From: Tectiglobus sp965223355
GTDB lineage: Bacteria > Pseudomonadota > Alphaproteobacteria > Rhizobiales > Hyphomicrobiaceae
Reading direction: 5' to 3'
NCBI GenBank assembly: GCA_965223355.1
Contig: CBDCWE010000003.1
Location: 1,736,001 to 1,800,000, forward strand
Length of the DNA: 64,000 bases
In this document: piece after piece, positions 8,242 to 16,507 of the stretch
How positions within the stretch are numbered: the first letter of the stretch is position 1
Layout of the letters: the number at the start of each line of letters is the position of its first letter
Notes under the pieces: model-generated
Told to the model about the DNA's origin: nothing
The model's input: the letters and a program-made list of their open reading frames with translations, nothing else
Databases searched by the model: none
Translations under genes and position numbers: made by a program

Positions 8242-8958
8242 TCAATCTGCTGCCATTAAACCGCCCGCCCGGCGGGCTGATTGCCGGGTGCCGACAACCC
8301 TGCGCGCCGTCGCTTCGCCGGCCCGATAGGTGTGAGCCCGGGCGAGCCGCTCTGCGGTTTGCGAACAACCGTCCAGCACGGCCGCTGCAATCTGCGCGTG
8401 CTCACGCCAGATCGTATCGCGCCGCTGGCCACCCTCGAGCACCACCGCCATCGAGCGCATGAACTGCGGCCACTGCTCGGCCACCGTCAACGCAATCTCG
8501 GGATTGCCGGAGAGCTGGTAGAGGGCACGGTGAAAGGCGACATCGGCCTGCACCAGTTCGAGGATCACCGCGGCCGCAGCCATGCCCTGACCGTCCGCCA
8601 GTGCTTGCCTGAAGCGATCAACCTCACCGGTCTGCGCCAGGCCCTGCGCAATCCGCTGTGCCGCCAACCGCGCCGCCAGCCCATCGAGGGCCTCGCGGAT
8701 TTGATAAAGCTGGCGGATGCGTTCGCCATCAATGGGGGCAACCGCCAGGCCGCGCTTGCCGTGCTCGATGACCAAACCGCGATGCTTTAATACCTGCAGG
8801 GCGTGGCTGACCGGTTGGCGCGACACGCCCAGCATCTCGGCAACGCGCTCTTGCGTCAGGCGTTGACCGGGTGCCAGGCGCCCGCTCGAGATCGCGGCCA
8901 CCAACTGGTCGTGGACCTGATCAATCAAAGCCGGATGTGATTCGAGTTCATCCAACAT
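8242..8958 (-). CDS. GntR-family transcriptional regulator with FCD domain
   Basis: About 238 residues from the ATG at 8958. The frame extends upstream to a TTG at 9015, but that start falls in an intergenic repeat, so I reject it. The N-terminal winged helix has the GntR pattern ISSGRLAPGQRLTQERVAEMLGVSRQPVSHALQVLKHRGLV. The C-terminal part is the all-helical FCD ligand-binding domain, with the Asp/Arg/His pattern (REALDGLAARLAA, DVAFHRALYQLSGNP, EHAQIAAAVLDG). Such regulators usually control neighbouring catabolic genes in response to a carboxylate; the obvious candidate target is the adjacent dioxygenase gene. The C-terminus is unusually rich in Ala/Arg. Confidence 0.88.
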   Translation of the reverse strand: MLDELESHPALIDQVHDQLVAAISSGRLAPGQRLTQERVAEMLGVSRQPVSHALQVLKHRGLVIEHGKRGLAVAPIDGERIRQLYQIREALDGLAARLAAQRIAQGLAQTGEVDRFRQALADGQGMAAAAVILELVQADVAFHRALYQLSGNPEIALTVAEQWPQFMRSMAVVLEGGQRRDTIWREHAQIAAAVLDGCSQTAERLARAHTYRAGEATARRVVGTRQSARRAGGLMAAD

Positions 8959-9004
8959 GCTGTCAGCCAACGCTCCTTCATCGTGCCGGTTTCCACGGGG
9001 CGTG

Positions 9005-9125
9005 GCCTTAACCAATCGCCGCTTTGCCGCGATCCTTGAGGGGCTTTCAGCCCCTCAAACACCCCGACCAGGGGATGGGTCCCCTGGACCCCGGACTTGG
9101 TCAGGGCGCTCGGTACGCCCGTGAA
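9005..9125 (+). repeat. Modular intergenic hairpin repeat, copy 1
   Basis: A chain of short palindromes: a CGCCGC...GCGCGAT-type arm, GAGGGGCTTTCAGCCCCTC, and CCAGGGGATGGGTCCCCTGG, ending near GGACTTGGTC. The same modules recur at 9714, 12890, 20548, 32505, 35875, 42820 and 62590. It sits at the 5' side of the GntR gene and creates spurious open frames. Confidence 0.8.
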
Positions 9126-9392
9126 ACAACAATCGCGCGCCGACCTGGCGCTGTGCCTGTCACCGTGATCGCTTATAGCATTCTGAATTCAGAATTCAAT
9201 ACTGGATATTGAATATCATCGACAACAGCGCAAAGCGGCACAGGCCTGGTGATCGCAATCGTGCGCGCATCGCGGGACTAGTGGTCTGTGTCGAAGCGTG
9301 GTGGGATCGAGTATAATCGCCACACCGAAGCCGGACATAATGCTCACCAGCGCGCCAACTGAAGGCTGCTGCGGACCGAGAGAGGTGGACCG

Positions 9393-9713
9393 ATGTCAGA
9401 CCACGACGGCACAATGATGCTCACCATCATGCTCAAACACCAGCAGGACAAGAGCCTCGGTGAGATCAACGACAGGCTCGATGCTGCCGAGTTCTGGCAG
9501 AACTTTCCGCCGGATGGCTGCGAGATCGTCTCCTGGTACGTGATGATGGGCATCGGCCAGGTCGTCACGCTGCGCTGTCCTGCCGGCAAACTGCGCGACG
9601 TCAACCTCGTTATCGAGCGGCGCGCTTGGGGCGCCTTCGACACCGAGTTCTACGCGACCTACGATTTCCGCCCGCGCTATGATGCCATCAGGCAGGACCT
9701 GGGCTTGAGCTAA
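9393..9713 (+). CDS. Small conserved protein of unknown function (106 residues)
   Basis: The ATG follows a GAGAGGTGG ribosome-binding site. The sequence reads like a compact soluble protein: a first beta strand MMLTIMLKH, a helix starting LGEINDRLDAAEFWQNF, then EIVSWYVMMGIGQVVTLRCPAGKLRDVNLVIERRAWGAFDTEFYATYDF. The alternation resembles a ferredoxin-like alpha/beta (GYD or dimeric alpha-beta barrel) domain, but that is a guess from pattern. No catalytic motif stands out. It is flanked on both sides by copies of the modular intergenic repeat and has no operon partner. Confidence 0.7.
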   Translation: MSDHDGTMMLTIMLKHQQDKSLGEINDRLDAAEFWQNFPPDGCEIVSWYVMMGIGQVVTLRCPAGKLRDVNLVIERRAWGAFDTEFYATYDFRPRYDAIRQDLGLS

Positions 9714-9876
9714 GGGGTTCTCTGACCAAATCCGGGTCCAGGGGGCTAACCCCTGATCGGGGAGTTTGAGGGGCTGAAAGCCCCGCATCGATCGCCGCAA
9801 AGCGGCGATACGTTAGGGCTTTCAGCCCTAACAACCCGACCAAAGGGCGTTGCCCTTTGGAAACCCGTGACGTGTG
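9714..9876 (-). repeat. Modular intergenic hairpin repeat, copy 2 (reverse orientation)
   Basis: Reverse-oriented copy following the small gene at 9393. Contains CCAGGGGGCTAACCCCTG, GAGGGGCTGAAAGCCCC, ATCGCCGCAAAGCGGCGAT, GGGCTTTCAGCCC and CCAAAGGGCGTTGCCCTTTGG, five successive hairpins. It may also work as a transcription stop for the preceding gene. Confidence 0.8.
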
Positions 9877-9895
9877 TCAATTCATAGCTGGGGCG

Positions 9896-9936
9896 GTCTT
9901 AGATCAATTCCGCGTTGGGCGAAAATGATCTAAGAC
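9896..9936. repeat. 41-bp element with 11-bp inverted ends
   Basis: The ends GTCTTAGATCA and TGATCTAAGAC are perfect inverted repeats around a short GC core. TTAGATCA...TGATCTAA recalls the CTAGATCATC ends of the hairpin-1 element at 26854, and GAAAATGATCTA also occurs at the end of the dioxygenase gene (7410-7421). Confidence 0.6.
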
Positions 9937-9974
9937 GTCTGAAACCGCAGAAGCGTGCGGAAGCGGTGTCAGGG

Positions 9975-11408
9975 ATGTCGCCATTGGCCGCACGCACCGG
10001 TAATGTCATCGTGCCTTACCCAATTGCCGCAAGGTGGAACATCGTGACCTGGCGTATCGTCGTTAAGCTGCTGTTGGTTTGTTTGCTGTCGGGCAGCTTT
10101 GCACGTGCGGCCGTCTCACAGAAAGCCGGCGGCGAGCACGGACTGGTCCACGTCGTTCAGCTCAAAGGTGCGATCGGGGCCGGCACCAGCATCATGATAA
10201 ACGAGGCCCTTGCCGCGGCAGCAGACGCGGATGCCACCTTGTTCGTCATCGAAATCGACACGCCCGGCGGGCTGGTTGCGGCGACCCGCGACATTATCCA
10301 GAACATTCTCGCTTCAAACGTGCCGGTGGGCGTGTTTGTGGCACCAAGCGGCGCGCGCGCCGCCAGCGCCGGCACGTTCATCGCCTATGCTTCACACCTC
10401 GTTGGCATGGCTCCGGGCACTCATCTCGGTGCTGCCACGCCGGTGCAAATGTCGTTTCCCGGCCTTCCCAAGCAACCGCAACAGCCGCAGCCCCAGCCCG
10501 CCGACAAGACCAGGCCCGCCGACGCCAAAACGGCAATGGAGCGGAAGATCCTGAACGATTCGATCGCCTATTTGCGCTCCCTTGCACAACTGCGCGGGCG
10601 CAGCGAGAAATGGGCCGACAAGTTTGTCCGGGACGCCGCCACTCTGACGGCAAGCGAAGCCCTCAAAGAACGTATCGTTGATGTCGTGGCGAACGATGTG
10701 GCGGACTTCCTGCGGCAAATCGACGGGCGGGTGGTCAAGACGGTTGCAGGCGACAAACGCCTCGATGTTCGAGCTGCCCGCGTCGAACGCATTGAGCCGG
10801 GTTGGAAAGTGAAGTTCCTCAGTGCCATTGCCAACCCGAACATTGCCTTTGTTCTCCTGCTGATCGGCATCTACGGCATCATTTTCGAGTTTTGGAGCCC
10901 GGGGCTGACCGGGCCCGGTATCGTCGGTGCGATCAGTTTGGTGCTGGCGCTGTTTGCACTATCGGCGCTGCCGCTCAGCTACGCCGGCCTCGCCCTGTTG
11001 TTGCTGGGGCTTGCGTTGATGGTCGGCGAAGGGCTGGCGCCGGGTTTCGGTATCCTCGGTTTCGGCGGCATCGTTGCCTTTATTCTCGGTGCGATCTTCT
11101 TGTTTGATCCAGCCGGCGCGGATATCGACATTTCGATCTACACGCCGCTGATCATCGCGACGGCGACAACCAGCGCGCTGCTGCTGATCGGGCTGTTGGG
11201 CTTTCTGCTACGCTCGCGGCGAGCCAAGGTCGCCAGCGGCAGCGAAGAGCTGATCGGCCTTCGGGCGGAAGTCCTGAGTTGGAGCGGCGACAGCGGCAGG
11301 ATCCGCGTCCACGGCGAGATCTGGGCGGCTCGCTCGGGCAAGCAATTCGCGCCCGGAAATGGCGTCACGGTCATCGCACGAGATGGTCTGACACTGATGG
11401 TGGAATGA
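9975..11408 (+). CDS. nfeD: NfeD-family membrane-bound ClpP-class serine protease
   Basis: About 477 residues from the ATG at 9975; the open frame reaches 9915 but that part lies over the palindromic repeat. A signal or anchor segment (VVKLLLVCLLSGSFA) precedes a ClpP/crotonase-fold protease domain: LFVIEIDTPGG, then VAPSGARAASAGTFIAYASH, which holds the catalytic Ser region, and a Lys-containing helix near MERKILNDSIAYLRSLA. Four or more membrane spans follow (FVLLLIGIYGIIFEFWSPG, LALFALSAL, LALLLLGLALMVGEGL, IVAFILGAIFLF) and a small C-terminal NfeD beta-barrel. A slipin gene begins 19 bases downstream. NfeD-slipin pairs are a well-known functional unit in membrane-protein quality control. 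Confidence 0.9.
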   Translation: MSPLAARTGNVIVPYPIAARWNIVTWRIVVKLLLVCLLSGSFARAAVSQKAGGEHGLVHVVQLKGAIGAGTSIMINEALAAAADADATLFVIEIDTPGGLVAATRDIIQNILASNVPVGVFVAPSGARAASAGTFIAYASHLVGMAPGTHLGAATPVQMSFPGLPKQPQQPQPQPADKTRPADAKTAMERKILNDSIAYLRSLAQLRGRSEKWADKFVRDAATLTASEALKERIVDVVANDVADFLRQIDGRVVKTVAGDKRLDVRAARVERIEPGWKVKFLSAIANPNIAFVLLLIGIYGIIFEFWSPGLTGPGIVGAISLVLALFALSALPLSYAGLALLLLGLALMVGEGLAPGFGILGFGGIVAFILGAIFLFDPAGADIDISIYTPLIIATATTSALLLIGLLGFLLRSRRAKVASGSEELIGLRAEVLSWSGDSGRIRVHGEIWAARSGKQFAPGNGVTVIARDGLTLMVE

Positions 11409-11427
11409 CAGCGGAAAGGAACCGCAC

Positions 11428-12183
11428 ATGATCCCGACGTATTTGTTTTCGATGCTGATCCCTATTCTGGTGATCGTGTTTATCATCGCCTTGGCGATCC
11501 GGATCTTGCGCGAGTACGAGCGCGGGGTGGTCTTCACGCTCGGTCGTTTTACCGGCGTTAAGGGGCCCGGCCTGATCCTGGTCATTCCGATCGTTCAACA
11601 GGTGGAAAGGATCGATCTGCGCACCCGCGTTTTCGATGTGCCGCCGCAGGACGTCATTTCCCGCGACAACGTCTCGGTCAGGGTGAACGCGGTCGTCTAC
11701 TACCGTGTCATCGATCCGGAAAAGGCCGTGATCCAGGTCGAGGACTTCAACGAAGCAACGAGCGAGCTGGCGCAGACGACGCTGCGCTCGGTTGTCGGTC
11801 AGCACGAACTCGATCAGATGCTGGCCGAGCGCGAGCAACTCAATGATAATGTCCAGCAGATTCTCGATCAGCAAACCGACGCTTGGGGCATCAAGGTCTC
11901 GAACGTCGAACTCAAACACATCGATCTGGATGAACAGATGGTGCGCGCAATCGCCAAGCAAGCCGAGGCCGAACGTCTCAGGCGGGCCAAGATCATCGAT
12001 GCCGAAGGCGAGCTGCAGGCTGCCGAAAAGCTGGTCCAGGCCGGCGAAAAGCTTGCCGCCCATCCCGAGTCAATGCAATTGCGCTATCTCGGGACGCTCG
12101 GCAACATTGCCGGCGAAAAGAGCTCAACGATCGTGTTCCCGTTGCCGATCGATTTGTTGAACCTCGTCACGAAGAGCCGTTAG
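11428..12183 (+). CDS. Slipin / stomatin-like SPFH protein
   Basis: 251 residues. An N-terminal membrane anchor (about 8-28, SMLIPILVIVFIIALAI) precedes the SPFH/band-7 domain: EYERGVVFTLGRFTGVKGPGL, RTRVFDVPPQDVISRDNVSV, VVYYRVIDPEKAV and LRSVVGQHELDQML. The C-terminal half is a helical region rich in Ala/Glu (EAERLRRAKIIDAEGELQAAEKL) that drives oligomer formation. The pattern fits prokaryotic stomatins (slipins) that form membrane scaffolds and are substrates or partners of the NfeD protease coded just upstream; an A/G-rich ribosome-binding site (GGAAAGGA) precedes the ATG. Confidence 0.93.
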   Translation: MIPTYLFSMLIPILVIVFIIALAIRILREYERGVVFTLGRFTGVKGPGLILVIPIVQQVERIDLRTRVFDVPPQDVISRDNVSVRVNAVVYYRVIDPEKAVIQVEDFNEATSELAQTTLRSVVGQHELDQMLAEREQLNDNVQQILDQQTDAWGIKVSNVELKHIDLDEQMVRAIAKQAEAERLRRAKIIDAEGELQAAEKLVQAGEKLAAHPESMQLRYLGTLGNIAGEKSSTIVFPLPIDLLNLVTKSR

Positions 12184-12208
12184 AGCCGTGCACAGTGAGC
12201 CCCAACCG

Positions 12209-12273
12209 GCCCGCTTGCCGGCCCGACCATCCAGGGCCCGTGGTCTCATCGGCGGCCGGGCCGGCAAGCGGGC
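12209..12273. terminator. Long GC-rich hairpin between slipin and universal stress genes
   Basis: A perfect 17-bp stem (12209-12225 with 12257-12273, GCCCGCTTGCCGGCCCG) separated by 31 bases. No T-run follows, so it may be a processing or insulating hairpin rather than a Rho-independent terminator. Confidence 0.5.
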
Positions 12274-12317
12274 GGACCACTGCAATTTCTCAGGTAGCCG
12301 CGAGGAAAGTTGAAAAC

Positions 12318-12755
12318 ATGTATAAGCATTTGTTAATTGCCATTGACGAATCGGACCTGGCATTCCGGGCGCTCGGACAGGGTGTCGCGCTGGCCAAGGA
12401 TCTCGGTGCCAAAGTGACCATTCTCACCGTTGCCGAACCGTGGAACGCGGTCGTGGTCGGTGAAGCCGCAATCGGATTTCCGGTTGATGAATACGAGCGC
12501 TCCATGCAGCAATGGGCGGCAGCCACGCTGTCGCGTGCCGAACAGATCGCATCCGATAGCGGCGTGCCGTGCGAGTCGATCTACCTCAAAGACACGCATC
12601 CGGCCGACGGAATTCTAAAGACAGCCGCGGACGAGAACTGCGATCTCATCGTGATGGGCTCGCACGGCCGGCGTGGTGTTTCGAGGCTTTTACTCGGAAG
12701 TCAGGCCAACAGCGTCATCACCCAAAGTTCGCTGCCGGTTCTGATTTGCCGCTGA
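12318..12755 (+). CDS. Universal stress protein (UspA family), ATP-binding type
   Basis: 145 residues from the ATG at 12318, preceded by a GAGGAAAG ribosome-binding site. A single Usp domain: first strand HLLIAIDESD, final part with the ATP-binding signature G-2x-G-9x-G-S, seen as Gly114-Ser-His-Gly117 and Gly127-Ser128 (GSHGRRG...LLLGSQANSVI), and the closing strand LPVLICR. Proteins with this motif bind ATP, form dimers and help cells survive stress or growth arrest. A TTGAT-N4-ATCAA palindrome lies 18 bases after the stop. The gene stands alone, separated from the slipin by a long hairpin. Confidence 0.94.
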   Translation: MYKHLLIAIDESDLAFRALGQGVALAKDLGAKVTILTVAEPWNAVVVGEAAIGFPVDEYERSMQQWAAATLSRAEQIASDSGVPCESIYLKDTHPADGILKTAADENCDLIVMGSHGRRGVSRLLLGSQANSVITQSSLPVLICR

Positions 12756-12772
12756 ATTGCCGGCCTGGCCGA

Positions 12773-12786
12773 TTGATGCGCATCAA
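12773..12786. promoter_or_regulatory. FNR/FixK-type palindrome TTGAT-N4-ATCAA
   Basis: A perfect match to the FNR/FixK consensus (TTGAT GCGC ATCAA), extended to GATTGATGCGCATCAATC. It lies downstream of the stress-protein gene and about 300 bases before pcm, so its target is unclear. Confidence 0.4.
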
Positions 12787-12889
12787 TCTCGGGCCCGGGC
12801 ATTTCGGGATAACTCTTGAGATTGTACCGGGCGTCTTTCAGACTATGGCATCTGCCGGGCCAGGCCGACGGTAACCTCCGACCACGTTC

Positions 12890-13040
12890 GCGGTGCAGGG
12901 GATCACTGGTCGGGAAGAGGGGGCGAGGGGCTGAAAGCCCTTCAAGGACCGCCGTCAAACGGCGACTAAGTCAAGGGCTCCGCCGTTCCCGATCCCGCCA
13001 ACGGACAGTGCCCTTTGCAAGCCTGTGATTTGATCAGAAG
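12890..13040 (-). repeat. Modular intergenic hairpin repeat, degraded copy
   Basis: Contains GAGGGGCTGAAAGCCC, CCGCCGTCAAACGGCG and a decayed GGACAGTGCCCTTTGCAA module in the same order as the copy at 9714. Fills the gap between the universal stress gene and pcm. Confidence 0.65.
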
Positions 13041-13090
13041 TTCCGAAGCTCAATATGCGCACCGGGGAGAACGGGCCAGGGGGAACGGGG

Positions 13091-13813
13091 ATGAGTGTCA
13101 GGATGGATATCGAGAACAACACCACCTCATCTGATCAGCGCGCGCGCATGGTCGAAACTCAGCTGATCGAGCGCGGCATCACGGATGACAACGTGCTGCG
13201 TGCGATGAAGCGGGTCCCGCGCGAGCTGTTTGTCAAACCCGACCACGTCCAGTTTGCTTATGACGACCAGCCGTTGACGATCGGTTCAGGCCAGACGATT
13301 TCGCAGCCCTTTGTGGTGGCGTTCATGATTGCAGCGCTCGAACTGAAGAACAGCGATGTCGTTCTCGAGATCGGGGCGGGTTCCGGCTATGCCGCCGCGG
13401 TGCTGTCGGAGATCGCGCGGGACGTATTTGCCATCGAACGGATCGGGGCGTTGGCGGACTTCGCGAGGTCGAACCTCAACGCTGCCGGCTATGGCAACGT
13501 GCACGTACGCCATGCCGACGGGACCGCGGGCTGGCCCGAGAACGCGCCGTTCGATGCGATCTTGGTCTCGGCCGGCGCACCGGCGGTGCCCCAGACACTG
13601 AAGATGCAGCTCAAACTCGGCGGCCGAATGCTCATCCCGGTTGGCGAAAGCCAGCGCGATCAGGCGTTGAAGCGCGTCACGCGGTCGGATCACGACACCT
13701 TCCAAGAAGACGATCTCGGCGACGTCCGGTTTGTTCCGCTGATTGGCCAGGAGGGCTGGCACGTCAACCGCCTCGGCTGCATAGACCATGACCTGGCATA
13801 CTTTGTTCCTTGA
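13091..13813 (+). CDS. pcm: Protein-L-isoaspartate O-methyltransferase
   Basis: 240 residues from the ATG at 13091 (GGGAACGGGG upstream). Conserved Pcm features in order: RARMVETQLIERGITDDNVLRAM near the N-terminus, RVPRELFVKP, the substrate loop IGSGQTISQPFVVAFM (about 65-79), S-adenosylmethionine motif I VLEIGAGSGYAAAVLSEI (91-108), and the late segment FDAILVSAGAPAVPQTL and GGRMLIPVGE. It methylates isoaspartyl residues formed by protein ageing, starting their repair. Length is slightly above the usual 210-220 because of an N-terminal extension; MVETQL begins near residue 20. Confidence 0.94.
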   Translation: MSVRMDIENNTTSSDQRARMVETQLIERGITDDNVLRAMKRVPRELFVKPDHVQFAYDDQPLTIGSGQTISQPFVVAFMIAALELKNSDVVLEIGAGSGYAAAVLSEIARDVFAIERIGALADFARSNLNAAGYGNVHVRHADGTAGWPENAPFDAILVSAGAPAVPQTLKMQLKLGGRMLIPVGESQRDQALKRVTRSDHDTFQEDDLGDVRFVPLIGQEGWHVNRLGCIDHDLAYFVP

Positions 13814-13900
13814 GCCCAGGTTTCCAACCCGCAAGCGGCGCTGTCATCTTAAGGCCGGACATGTCGGCTGCGCCAGGTTGCAACCGCACGGATAACTCCC

Positions 13901-15727
13901 TCAGGCCTTCTCCAACGCTTCCATGCCGGCGCGCACCATGGTGGTTGTGTCATCCACCGCTGACATAACCGGTGATATGACCGCGTGCATGATGGTCTTT
14001 TTCACCAGCCAGTCATGAATGGCGAGATAGTCGATACCGGTTGCAAGGAAGCAGCTGACGGCATCGTCCGGCGTTTCGACGATGGGCTCGCCCTTGACGT
14101 TGAAGGACGTGTTGATCAGCACCGGAACGCCGGTCAGCTTGTCGAATTCCTCGAGCAGGCGGTAGAGGCGTTCATTGGTTTCGCGGCGCACGGTTTGGAT
14201 GCGGGCCGTGCCATCGACGTGGGTGATGCCTGCAAGCTTGCTGCGCCATTCCGGCTTCACCGCTTGGGCGATCAGCATGAAGGGAGAATCGTGCTCGCCG
14301 TCGAAAATCTCATGGGCCCGCTCGCAGATCACGATGGGCGCAAACGGGCGAAAAGCCTGACGATGCTTGACGCGCTCATTCAGCTTGTTTTTCATGTCGA
14401 TGCTGCGCGGATCAGCAATAATTGACCGGTTGCCAAGGGCACGCGGGCCAAACTCCGAACGACCCTGAAACCAACCGAAGACGTTACCCTCGGCCAACAG
14501 CCGGGCTGCATCGACACAAATGTCGTCCGGTTTTTCGCGGGAAATCTGGAGGCGGGTCATGCCCTCGGTGAGGCCATCCTCGACGTCTTCTTGCGAGTAC
14601 GGCCGGCCCAGGTAGGCATGCTCCATGACATGGGACCGCGGTTTGCCGAGAATTTCGTGATACCCATAGAGCGCACAGCCGATGGCGATGCCGTCGTCAC
14701 CGGCGGCCGGTTGGATCCAGATGTTGTCAAAGCCGGCTTCGCGGGCAATTCGGCCGTTGGCAACGCAGTTAAGGGCGACGCCGCCGGCCATGCAAAGGGT
14801 GTTGGCAGCGGTTGTCTCGCGCAACCATTTGGCCCGGTGCAGCAGCACTTTCTCGGTGTCGTCCTGGACGCGCCATGCAACGTCCTGCCAATGCTTCAAG
14901 TGAGGGCTTTCCTCCCAATCCTCATCGGCGTCGGACATGTAAGGTTTGTTGAATGCGGCCGTCCACTGCGGCACGACGAGGGTGCCGTCGTGTTTGATGT
15001 CCAGCATTGGTGCGACCATGCCTGGCCGGCCGTAGGGCGCCAACCCCATAACCTCGCCGCACTTGTTCCAGTCTGCAAAGACATAGCTTGAAACGCGACT
15101 GTAGAGTGCGCCGAGGCCCGGCATGAAATAGAACTCGTCGCTGAGGACGCCGCGAACCGGTTCCAACCAAACCTTCTTGAGGGTTTCGAGTTTGGTGCCG
15201 GAGAACTTGTAGTAGCTCTCGGATTCACGCGCGAGAGGATTGGCGTCCGCGGTCAGCTGGCCAGGTTCCTTGACGTCGGCGCAATAGCTGCCGACACCGT
15301 CAACGATCATAACCACGCCATCCTCGAAGGGACTGGCTGCAAACGCCGAATAGGCGTGTGCAACGTGGTGGGAAATCGTGCGGACCTTGTCGGAGTTTGC
15401 GCGAAACAACGGTGACTTGACGGCGTTCTCGCGATCATCGGGTTCCATGTATTCGCCGGAGTCCTCATAGACGAGGCGCTCCTCCAATTCGTGCACCGGC
15501 AGCACGTAGCAATTGCGCACCACAAGATCGACATCGTCCAACCCGATACCCTCCGCCTCCAGGCAGTAGTCGACCGGTTCTTGATGGAAGCCGCCGTCGT
15601 GCTTCTCGCGGGTCAGGCGCTCCTTTGAAATTGCGCAGATGATCTCCCCGTCGCGCAGCAGGCAAGCGCTGACATCATGATCGTAGCAGTTGATACCGAC
15701 AACGTAGGTCGGCTTTGAATCAGACAT
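13901..15727 (-). CDS. Carbamoyltransferase, NodU/CmcH/TobZ family
   Basis: 608 residues from the ATG at 15727 (MSDSKPTYVVGIN); an ATG 27 bases upstream is possible. The N-terminal Kae1-like domain has GINCYDHDVSACLL, the Fe-binding-type SHHVAHAYSAF (His120, His121, His124), VDGVGSY and AGGVALNCVANGRI. The C-terminal YrdC-like domain has GRSEFGPRALGNRSI, KHRQAFRPFAP and PVLINTSFNVKGEPI. These enzymes activate carbamoyl phosphate to a carbamoyl-adenylate and pass the carbamoyl group to a hydroxyl of a sugar or natural product. No biosynthetic genes for the acceptor are adjacent; the glycan cluster at 51-64 kb is a possible but distant user. Confidence 0.93.
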   Translation of the reverse strand: MSDSKPTYVVGINCYDHDVSACLLRDGEIICAISKERLTREKHDGGFHQEPVDYCLEAEGIGLDDVDLVVRNCYVLPVHELEERLVYEDSGEYMEPDDRENAVKSPLFRANSDKVRTISHHVAHAYSAFAASPFEDGVVMIVDGVGSYCADVKEPGQLTADANPLARESESYYKFSGTKLETLKKVWLEPVRGVLSDEFYFMPGLGALYSRVSSYVFADWNKCGEVMGLAPYGRPGMVAPMLDIKHDGTLVVPQWTAAFNKPYMSDADEDWEESPHLKHWQDVAWRVQDDTEKVLLHRAKWLRETTAANTLCMAGGVALNCVANGRIAREAGFDNIWIQPAAGDDGIAIGCALYGYHEILGKPRSHVMEHAYLGRPYSQEDVEDGLTEGMTRLQISREKPDDICVDAARLLAEGNVFGWFQGRSEFGPRALGNRSIIADPRSIDMKNKLNERVKHRQAFRPFAPIVICERAHEIFDGEHDSPFMLIAQAVKPEWRSKLAGITHVDGTARIQTVRRETNERLYRLLEEFDKLTGVPVLINTSFNVKGEPIVETPDDAVSCFLATGIDYLAIHDWLVKKTIMHAVISPVMSAVDDTTTMVRAGMEALEKA

Positions 15728-16045
15728 CGGTTGAACCATCAGCCAGTCTCTCAAGAGGTGCGATCAGGACAAGTTTATGCGTTAGGCAGCAATAGGTTAA
15801 GAAGCCGGTCGCGATCTGATGCAGAGCATTCTGTGGACATTCGACGGCAACAATTTCCGCGCCGTTAACTGCGTGCGCCAAACAACCTGGTGCACAATCG
15901 TTCTACGTAATGAAAATCACAAATGGAAGCTTGCACTTTGCGCGATCGTCGGCAACACTTTGCCGGCTGGCAAGAGCCAGTAATATTATCGGTAGCATTG
16001 TCGCCTGTTCGCAGGCGGGAAGGGCCCTGAAATGGATAGCCTGAA
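15728..16045. other. Intergenic region before the mobile-element scar
   Basis: About 320 bases with no coding frame, tRNA or repeat that I recognise. It contains the start side of the carbamoyltransferase gene, so its promoter should be here. Confidence 0.4.
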
Positions 16046-16420
16046 ATGGATAAAATGACGCTCCCTGAGAGGGCACGTGCAATGGGCCGCACGCTGAGGT
16101 CGATTGGTAATACCGTTCGCCGCAACGTGATCATGACGATTGCGGCAGTGGCTATGGTCACAATTTACGGTCTTGGCTCAATTGTGTCATACGGCATGGC
16201 CGTTACGGGTCTTGCAGGTGCCGCATTGATGTCGACGGCTTCAACCGCCGAGGCTCATTTCCGGTATTACCGGCATTGTCACGGGCGCGGTCGCCGACGC
16301 TGGTGCCATGGTGCCAGGCGGCGCCGGCGCAGACGCCGTTGGCGCAGGCGACGCTGGCGCAGGCGTCGTTGGCGCGGTCGCAGACGGCGCTGGCGTGGCA
16401 GAAGAAGACGGAGAAGGTAG
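16046..16420 (+). CDS. Possible exported Arg/Trp-rich small protein
   Basis: 124 residues, existence uncertain. The first 70 residues look natural: a charged start, one hydrophobic segment (MTIAAVAMVTIYGLGSIVSYGMAVTGLAGAALMS) and an AEA-type cleavage site before HFRYYRHCHGRG. The last 45 residues are almost only Arg and Trp, coded by a degenerate 15-bp GC-rich repeat (GACGCTGGCGCAGGC-like). In the next frame the same repeat would code for Gly/Ala/Asp/Val, so a frameshift or a repeat expansion may have changed the original tail. The decayed ISAs1 element begins directly downstream and may have cut the gene. Confidence 0.35.
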   Translation: MDKMTLPERARAMGRTLRSIGNTVRRNVIMTIAAVAMVTIYGLGSIVSYGMAVTGLAGAALMSTASTAEAHFRYYRHCHGRGRRRWCHGARRRRRRRRWRRRRWRRRRWRGRRRRWRGRRRRRR

Positions 16421-16507
16421 GATTGGCGGCCGGCCGCCACGGCCGGCCGGATTTGACCTGACCGGATTGGAAGCTGGCTCTGCGGTTGCAGGGCCCGCTT
16501 CTTTCGT

